Shown here one piece after another: positions 37,350-42,371 of a DNA stretch of 42,371 nt. The stretch comes from Pseudomonas agronomica (GTDB taxonomy: Bacteria > Pseudomonadota > Gammaproteobacteria > Pseudomonadales > Pseudomonadaceae): the NCBI RefSeq assembly GCF_025917275.1, contig NZ_JAOSHO010000009.1, forward strand, positions 1 through 42,371, read 5' to 3'. The translations under genes were made by a program, and so were the position numbers. The notes below the pieces were generated by a model, which was not told where the DNA came from, made no database searches, and saw nothing but the letters and a program-made list of their open reading frames with translations. Within the stretch, counting starts at the first letter, position 1, and every line of letters begins with the position of its first letter.

Positions 37350-37829
37350 ATGAGCAAGGCAGACGAACTGGCGGCGAAGCTGAGGCAGGCCCAACGCACG
37401 CCGGCCGACACCGACAATTGTGCGGACCTGGCGATCGAACATTGGCCTGGCCAGGTGTACGAGCTGTATCGCCAGCTTGAAACCTGGCTGGCGCCGGTTT
37501 GTGAAGCGGGCCTGGTTATCCGGCGTAACCCCACCCATGTCTTCGAGCGTCATGCCAGCGGATCGACGTATAACTACGCAATTGATCAATTGGTCATCGA
37601 AGGTAATCACCGCCGCATCTCGCTTGATCCGATCGCGCGTTTTTCCCCCGGCGCCGAAGGGTGCATCGAAATCCACATGAAAGGCACGGAGCGCTGCATC
37701 CTGCGGACGGTGGGCGAACATGGCGAGTCGCGCTGGCTTCTGCAGCCAACCGGACAACCACGGCCCGAACCCGTCACGCTGGATGAAGATGATTTCCTCT
37801 CGATCATCGAGGAAGGCTTGGGTCTATAA
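37350..37829 (+). CDS. Conserved hypothetical soluble protein
   Basis: 159 residues, no signal or membrane helix. Two halves: a helical N-terminus (about 1-60, EHWPGQVYELYRQLETWLAP) and a beta-rich region (about 60-140, NPTHVFERHASGSTYNYAIDQLVI), then an acidic helix DEDDFLSIIEEGLGL. AGGGAATAGAC gives a good ribosome-binding site for ATG 37350. I do not recognise the family. Its stop is 6 bp before a hairpin shared with the convergent 88-residue gene. Confidence 0.75.
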   Translation: MSKADELAAKLRQAQRTPADTDNCADLAIEHWPGQVYELYRQLETWLAPVCEAGLVIRRNPTHVFERHASGSTYNYAIDQLVIEGNHRRISLDPIARFSPGAEGCIEIHMKGTERCILRTVGEHGESRWLLQPTGQPRPEPVTLDEDDFLSIIEEGLGL

Positions 37830-37835
37830 AAATAA

Positions 37836-37862
37836 AACGGGCGACTCAACGAGTCGCCCGTT
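37836..37862. terminator. Terminator between two small unknown genes
   Basis: AACGGGCGACTC / GAGTCGCCCGTT, perfect 12-bp stem with 3-base loop. On the minus strand it is followed by TTATTTTTATAG, so it mainly serves the 88-residue gene. Confidence 0.9.
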
Positions 37863-37863
37863 C

Positions 37864-38130
37864 TTAGTTTGCAGCCGATTCTAATGTCGCATCGGGCCCT
37901 CTTTTGGTCGGCGTCCCGGCTTGCCTGCCAACGAGGATTGCCAAGGCATTGTCGATCTCATCGGCGGCGCGCTCGGCATGCTGGGCGTCCGCCCAAGTCC
38001 AGTACTGCTCCGACACGAGCCCGCCGACCGCATGCGCGCATAACTCATCGCAACTGATGCCCATCTTTCCCGCAGCGGCGATGACTGCCAGGAGGGCTTG
38101 CTCCAAGGGCTGGATTCTTTCAGTAGACAC
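37864..38130 (-). CDS. Small conserved-looking protein of unknown function
   Basis: 88 residues starting at a GTG (38130): STERIQPLEQALLAVIAAAGKMG at the N-terminus, then ISCDELCAHAVGGLVSEQYW, and an acidic helix DEIDNALAILVGRQ. Helical, soluble, with three Cys-containing or charged blocks but no known motif. The ribosome-binding site is weak, but the stop abuts a strong minus-strand terminator, which supports a real transcription unit. Function unknown. Confidence 0.55.
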   Translation of the reverse strand: MSTERIQPLEQALLAVIAAAGKMGISCDELCAHAVGGLVSEQYWTWADAQHAERAADEIDNALAILVGRQAGTPTKRGPDATLESAAN

Positions 38131-38213
38131 AACTAACCAACTCGGTAGGTAACCAGCCTGGAGCTTACCAAGATATCAATGTGCCACCAACCGCAGGCGC
38201 CCAACGGTTCTTC

Positions 38214-39437
38214 TCAACCCACCGTGCTGTATGTCCTGGCGCGCGATGTCCGCGAGGATTGTCGAGCCGCCGCGCGAGCTGCGAGGATCGTCAACACAGC
38301 GGCAACAACCAGCACGGCCGCGCTGGTCTCGAAAGTTGCGCGATAACCGCTCAAGTCGAACAGAACGCCGCCCACCGTGGCCCCCGAGGCAATGGCGAGC
38401 TGGACGATTGCAACCATCAAACCGCCTCCGGCCTCGGCATCCTCCGGCAACGTTCTGGCCAGCCAAGTCCACCAACCTACGGGGGCGGCCGTGGCCACCA
38501 GGCCCCAGAGGCCGAGCAGCACAGCCGTGACCGACGCGGAGCTGCCGAACCCCACCAGCGCGAGGGCGATCGCGGCCATCAACAGCGGGATGACGATGAG
38601 CGTGCGATACAGGCCGTTCTTCAAGAACGAGCCAATCAGGAAGGTGCCCAGCAAACCCGCCAGACCAATCGCCAGCAGCATCAGCGATAGCAGCGAGACG
38701 CCCACCTGCGTCACGGTTTCCAGGAAGGGTCGCAGGTAAGTGAACAACATGAACTGGCCCATGAAGAACGTGCTGACCGCCAGCATGCCCAACGCCACCG
38801 GCGCCCGGGTCATGAGCTTGAAAGGATTCCCGCCGCCGCGCTTCGCCTGGTTCGGCATCGAGGGCAGGCTCAACAGCAGCCACGCCAGGGCGAGTGCGGC
38901 GACCGGTACGATGCAGAAAAACGCGCCACGCCAACCGATAATCGCCCCCAGAAAGCTGCCTAGCGGCGCAGCGACCACTGTCGCCAGGGCGTTGCCACCG
39001 TTGACGATGGCCAGGGCGCGAGGGACTTTATCTTCCGGCACCAGCCGCATGGCCGTGGCCGCCGACAGCGACCAGAAGCCGCCAATCGCAACGCCGATCA
39101 GCGCGCGACCGACCATGAAAATCAGGTAACTGGGCGCCGCTGCCGCCACTGTGCCGGACAAGATCATCAACAGCGTCAGTGCCGAGAGCAGCCACTTGCG
39201 TTCGATCCGGGCCGCAATCGGTGCGATGAGCAGGCTGGTCACCAGGGCAAAGGCACCCGAGACGGCGATGCCCTGGCCGGCCTGCCCTTCACTGATCTGG
39301 AGGTCCGCCGCCACCGGCGTCAGCAAGCTGACGGGCATGAATTCGGACGCAACAAGGGCGAAGGCAGCCAGCGACATGGCAAGCACCGCGCCCCACGCAG
39401 GCTTGCCCTGTGGTTCTAGCGATGAGATAGAGGTCAT
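38214..39437 (-). CDS. MFS exporter (NepI/AraJ-like, DHA1)
   Basis: 407 residues, twelve transmembrane segments. It opens with WGAVLAMSLAAFALVASEFMPVSLL, has the loop 2-3 motif APIAARIERKWLL, and a helix 4-5 region MVGRALIGVAIGGFWSLSAA typical of the NepI/sugar-efflux branch of DHA1. The C-terminal tail is Arg/Ser-rich. AGGA lies five bases before the ATG. It is divergent from the AraC regulator at 39678 with 240 bp between, an arrangement common when the regulator controls the exporter; substrate unknown. Confidence 0.87.
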   Translation of the reverse strand: MTSISSLEPQGKPAWGAVLAMSLAAFALVASEFMPVSLLTPVAADLQISEGQAGQGIAVSGAFALVTSLLIAPIAARIERKWLLSALTLLMILSGTVAAAAPSYLIFMVGRALIGVAIGGFWSLSAATAMRLVPEDKVPRALAIVNGGNALATVVAAPLGSFLGAIIGWRGAFFCIVPVAALALAWLLLSLPSMPNQAKRGGGNPFKLMTRAPVALGMLAVSTFFMGQFMLFTYLRPFLETVTQVGVSLLSLMLLAIGLAGLLGTFLIGSFLKNGLYRTLIVIPLLMAAIALALVGFGSSASVTAVLLGLWGLVATAAPVGWWTWLARTLPEDAEAGGGLMVAIVQLAIASGATVGGVLFDLSGYRATFETSAAVLVVAAVLTILAARAAARQSSRTSRARTYSTVG

Positions 39438-39474
39438 AACAATCCTGAAATTTCTGGAGCGCTCGGAAGCCCTC

Positions 39475-39499
39475 GTGGGAGCGAGCTTGCTCGCGACGG
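39475..39499. repeat. Solitary REP element
   Basis: GTGGGAGCGAGCTTGCTCGC plus GACGG, the same REP family as at 17619-17709 but as a single copy, within the MFS-AraC divergent intergenic region. Confidence 0.85.
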
Positions 39500-39677
39500 C
39501 GACGATGACGCCATGAACTGAATCCGACGGGTATTTTCACGAATGGGTATCGACGGTCGGTAGAACATTTCGCTGGAGTTCTTGCCCGATCCTGTGAACC
39601 CGCCGGTTACGCATAGGCAACGCTTCGCTTGGCGGGTTAATGTCCTGCCCATAGCTATCAACCCAGACAGAATCGAC

Positions 39678-40583
39678 ATGACCACCCAAGGCAGATCGCC
39701 ACAAGACCGGCTCGCAAACCTCATCGCCACCCGGACGGCCGGCGCGGGTGACTTTGAAACGTCAATTGCGGGCCTGTGCTTTTTCCGTCGCGACGCCCCT
39801 GCCCCGCCCATGATCTGCATGATCGAGCCAAGCATCGTCCTCGTCGCCCAGGGGATGAAGCAGGTGTGGATTGGCGGCCAGGCATACGGGTACGACACCA
39901 CACGTTTCCTGATGACGTCGCTGGATATGCCCGCGAACTCCGAAGTGCTGGCGGCCAGCCCGGAGCAGCCGTGCCTGGGCCTGGTCATGCGGCTTGACTT
40001 GCGCATGGTCGCCGATCTGGTCGCCCAGGGTGGCGTGGCGCCCAGTGTCGAGCGCCCCGCAGGGATTGGCGCGAGTATCGGCACGGCGTCAGCGGATTTC
40101 CTCGAGCCGTTCGTGCGTCTGCTGGCGCTGCTGGATGAACCCGAAGCGATCCCCGTGCTGGCCCCGCTGATCCAGCGGGAGATCCACTATCGACTGTTGA
40201 TGAGCGACCAGGCCGCGCGGCTGAGGCAGATTGCCTCCGTCGACAGCCAGGGTTACCGGATCGCCAAGGCCATCGACTGGCTGAAACTCAACTACACCGG
40301 GCCCGTTCGCGTGGACGACCTCGCGGCGCGCGTGCAGATGAGCGCCCCGACCTTCCACCATCATTTCCGCCAGCTCACCGCGATGAGCCCGCTGCAGTAT
40401 CAAAAATGGCTACGGCTGAACGAAGCGAAGCGCCTGATGCTCAACGAGCACCTGGACGTAGCGAGCGCCGCCTACCAGGTGGGCTATGAAAGCCCTTCGC
40501 AGTTCAGCCGTGAATACAGCCGCCTGTTCGGCGCTTCGCCGAAGCGGGACATCGCGGCGTTGCGCAGGCCGGCAACGTCATGA
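39678..40583 (+). CDS. AraC family regulator (AraC-N domain)
   Basis: 301 residues. The N-terminal domain (about 25-180) fits the AraC-type transcription regulator N-terminal family: CMIEPSIVLVAQGMKQVWIGG with YDTTRFLMTSLDMPANSEV. The C-terminal double helix-turn-helix carries VDDLAARVQMSAPTFHHHF and the signature ASAAYQVGYESPSQFSREY with FGASPKRD at the end. ATG 39678 matches the family; the frame extends 32 codons upstream and the ribosome-binding site is weak. Divergent from the MFS exporter, its likely target. Confidence 0.88.
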   Translation: MTTQGRSPQDRLANLIATRTAGAGDFETSIAGLCFFRRDAPAPPMICMIEPSIVLVAQGMKQVWIGGQAYGYDTTRFLMTSLDMPANSEVLAASPEQPCLGLVMRLDLRMVADLVAQGGVAPSVERPAGIGASIGTASADFLEPFVRLLALLDEPEAIPVLAPLIQREIHYRLLMSDQAARLRQIASVDSQGYRIAKAIDWLKLNYTGPVRVDDLAARVQMSAPTFHHHFRQLTAMSPLQYQKWLRLNEAKRLMLNEHLDVASAAYQVGYESPSQFSREYSRLFGASPKRDIAALRRPATS

Positions 40584-40623
40584 ATGCTGATTGATTCGCG
40601 GTGCGCAGGGCGCGTCGCTGCGC

Positions 40624-41517
40624 TCACCCGCCTGACATCGCCTGGTAGTACTGCGCCATGTAATCGACGAACACTCGCACCTTGGCCGGCAGATGCCGGG
40701 CGTGAGGATAAAGCGCGTAGTAGTGCCGTTCCCCAAGGGTGTGTTCAGGCAGAATCCGCACCAACCTTCCCGCCAGCAGGTCATCCTGCACCGTCGCCAG
40801 GGTAAATGCGGCAATGCCACCGCCCGCCAAGGCACAGGCGTGCAAGGCTGTGATGGTGTCGGTGTGAAACGTGCCGTGACAGTCCAGGGTGATCGATTCT
40901 CCCTTCGCATTGGCGAGCGTCCATTGGCCAGCCGATCCATAGGTGAGTAGCCGATGGTCGTTGAGTTCGGCAACGCTGCGAGGCAAGCCACGCTTGAACA
41001 CGTAGGCCGGCGCCGCGACCAGCACCAGCGGCGATACGCTGAGCAACCGCGCGACCAGGCTGCTGTCGGCCAGGGGCCCACAGATGCGTAGCGCCGCATC
41101 GAATCCCTCGGCCACCAGATCGACCAACGGATCGGAGCAAGACAAATCAATTTGAATATCTGGATATCGCGCCTGGAACGTCGGTAGCCAGCGAGCCAGC
41201 TCCAACGTTCCTGTAACCAACGGCGCGCTGATGCGAAGCAGACCGGAGGGCCGCTCCTGTTCCTGGGCAGCGGCTTGGGAGGCAGCGTCTACCCGGTCGA
41301 GAATATCCACGCAAGCTTCGTAATACTTTTCCCCCGCCGCCGTAAGACTCATCCGGCGGGTATTGCGATTGATCAGACGCACGCCCAACGTGGATTCCAA
41401 TTGCTGCAAATGTCGGGAGACCGACGAGTGCGTGGTATCCAGCCGCTCGGCGGCGGCTGTAAAACCCTGGGCCTCGACGACGCAGCGGAACACGCGCATG
41501 GCGAGCATCTGATTCAT
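40624..41517 (-). CDS. LysR family transcriptional regulator
   Basis: 297 residues. Winged helix at the N-terminus with helix-turn-helix GFTAAAERLDTTHSSVSRHL (about 18-37) and the typical LESTLGVRLINRNTRRMSLT. The effector domain (about 90-295) begins GLLRISAPLVTGTLEL, as in the CrgA/DmlR-like group. The start is only 4 bp after the stop of the isochorismatase-family gene on the same strand, so it is likely translated from the same mRNA. No clear ribosome-binding site of its own, consistent with coupling. Confidence 0.88.
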   Translation of the reverse strand: MNQMLAMRVFRCVVEAQGFTAAAERLDTTHSSVSRHLQQLESTLGVRLINRNTRRMSLTAAGEKYYEACVDILDRVDAASQAAAQEQERPSGLLRISAPLVTGTLELARWLPTFQARYPDIQIDLSCSDPLVDLVAEGFDAALRICGPLADSSLVARLLSVSPLVLVAAPAYVFKRGLPRSVAELNDHRLLTYGSAGQWTLANAKGESITLDCHGTFHTDTITALHACALAGGGIAAFTLATVQDDLLAGRLVRILPEHTLGERHYYALYPHARHLPAKVRVFVDYMAQYYQAMSGG

Positions 41518-41521
41518 GGGG

Positions 41522-42208
41522 TTAGCGCACCGGTAGCTTGATGATTTCGGCGGTGTTCATCACATCGCCGAACGTGTCCTCGATTTCGGCGAGCGCGGCC
41601 TGGTGCAAGGCGTCCTTGTCGGTCGACTCTCCGTTGACCCGGGTAATCGCACGGGTAGCCGATGCATCGGCCGCCACCAACACGTTATAGCTCAGCGGCG
41701 CCGCATCCCGGGCTGCGCCCGCCACGCACGCATGGGTCATGAGACCGGAGACGATCACGTTCTCGATTCCGGCGGCTTTGAGACGCTTGTCCAGATCGGT
41801 ACTGCCGAACACGCTGACAGTGGTTTTCTGCAAGACCGGATCCTTGGCCCTGGGCTGTATGTCGGGGTGGAATTTCACAGTTTCACCGTCGATGGCGAAC
41901 ACTGGCGAACCAGCGGGTGCAATGTGCTGGACATGGTAGACGGGCATCTTGTGTTCATCGGCGAACTCGATCAGCTTCCGGGCGTTGGCCAGCGCTGCCG
42001 GGCCGTCGGGGATCGGCATCTTACCGGTGAAGTATTCGTTCTGGAAATCGATCACCAGTAACGCGGTTTTACCGGCAGGCAACTGGCTGACCGGCACTGC
42101 GCCGGACATGGCGCGGATGGTTGGATGAGTTTCGGCCGAGGCGCCGGCGCTGGCGAGAACGCCTGAGATTACACAGGCGGAGAGGAAACGACGGGTAAAA
42201 CGCTGCAT
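41522..42208 (-). CDS. Exported isochorismatase/nicotinamidase-family hydrolase
   Basis: 228 residues. The catalytic triad of the family is present: D54 in VIDFQNEYF, K128 in VLQKTTVSVF and C161 in THACVAGAARDA with the preceding LMT loop. Unlike most members it carries an N-terminal signal peptide (QRFTRRFLSACVISGVLASAGASA, cleavage near residue 25), so it acts in the periplasm. RR precedes the hydrophobic stretch, but the match to a Tat motif is imperfect. AAGGA seven bases before ATG 42208 fixes the start; the frame is 19 codons longer. Co-transcribed with the LysR gene. Substrate unknown. Confidence 0.88.
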   Translation of the reverse strand: MQRFTRRFLSACVISGVLASAGASAETHPTIRAMSGAVPVSQLPAGKTALLVIDFQNEYFTGKMPIPDGPAALANARKLIEFADEHKMPVYHVQHIAPAGSPVFAIDGETVKFHPDIQPRAKDPVLQKTTVSVFGSTDLDKRLKAAGIENVIVSGLMTHACVAGAARDAAPLSYNVLVAADASATRAITRVNGESTDKDALHQAALAEIEDTFGDVMNTAEIIKLPVR

Positions 42209-42371
42209 GGACAGTTCCTTCTTTCGTGGAGTGAATGAAGGGAATGCTAGGGCCATGACCGGCACCCGAACACAGCGTGGGCGACACAGGACTTGTTTGG
42301 GATTTGCACAGGTGGCCGTGATCGGGGGCGTTGCCGCTCGCTAAAGGACGTCGACAAACCCGTGGCGAGGG
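42209..42371. other. Right-edge intergenic DNA
   Basis: No gene start is visible. It should contain the promoter for the exported hydrolase (minus). The last 12 bases (CCCGTGGCGAGGG, 42359-42371) look like the beginning of the other common Pseudomonas REP class (GTGGCGAGGGAGCTTGCTCCC), truncated by the window edge; this is only suggestive. Confidence 0.35.

Noticed and set aside
42069..42287. 72-codon frame on minus overlapping the exported hydrolase start
   Set aside because: Out of frame with the clear signal-peptide ORF and without motifs.

Overview
This is a chromosomal window from a Pseudomonas of the fluorescens complex. The evidence is the minus-strand housekeeping block tig-clpP-clpX-lon-hupB-ppiD, which has the order found in Pseudomonas, together with GTGGGAGCGAGCTTGCTCGC-type REP/REPIN repeats, a high-GC genome style and family content typical of the genus (FadH, NhaR, PbpG, TerC, DUF2242 and DUF3422 proteins, AraC/LysR regulators, GGDEF/EAL proteins). 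I see no phage, insertion sequence, integrase, CRISPR array, plasmid origin or rRNA. The left edge falls just beyond the end of fadH and the right edge falls in intergenic DNA.

Layout. (1) 1-7 kb: fadH (minus), a DUF3422 membrane protein, a nitrilase-fold protein that overlaps into an AraC regulator (plus), a 28-residue acidic small ORF, and a DUF2242 lipoprotein. (2) 7-16.5 kb: protein quality control, all on minus: trigger factor, ClpP, ClpX, Lon, HU-beta and PpiD, with a decayed tRNA-Asp between hupB and ppiD and a tRNA-Arg/His/Leu operon upstream of tig. (3) 16.7-27 kb: folD, a REPIN, pbpG, small proteins, an inactive-looking C39-like lipoprotein, TerC, nhaR, an MFS carrier, sstT, a DUF1993 protein, yceH and a shikimate-dehydrogenase-like enzyme. 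(4) 27-31.4 kb: an exported Tyr/Pro-rich repeat protein, an NCS2 purine permease with a perfect palindrome upstream, an arylamine N-acetyltransferase and an exonuclease III. (5) 31.4-37.3 kb: two adjacent c-di-GMP proteins (CHASE4-PAS-GGDEF-EAL and Cache-GGDEF) and an MscS channel. (6) 37.3-42.4 kb: two small proteins of unknown function, an MFS exporter divergent from an AraC regulator, and an exported isochorismatase-family hydrolase followed after 4 bp by a LysR regulator.

Most of the window is ordinary core Pseudomonas genome. The points most worth a second look are: two proteins that keep a hydrolase fold but lack catalytic residues (3637-4767 and 19222-19899); a tRNA-Asp relic; several very small ORFs with good Shine-Dalgarno sequences; intercistronic perfect hairpins in the tig-clpP-clpX run; and a candidate GntR-type operator at a purine permease. 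I did not find convincing evidence of a new multi-gene system. Start codons were chosen by family length and ribosome-binding sites and are stated per gene. Function calls come from reading motifs, not from database searches.
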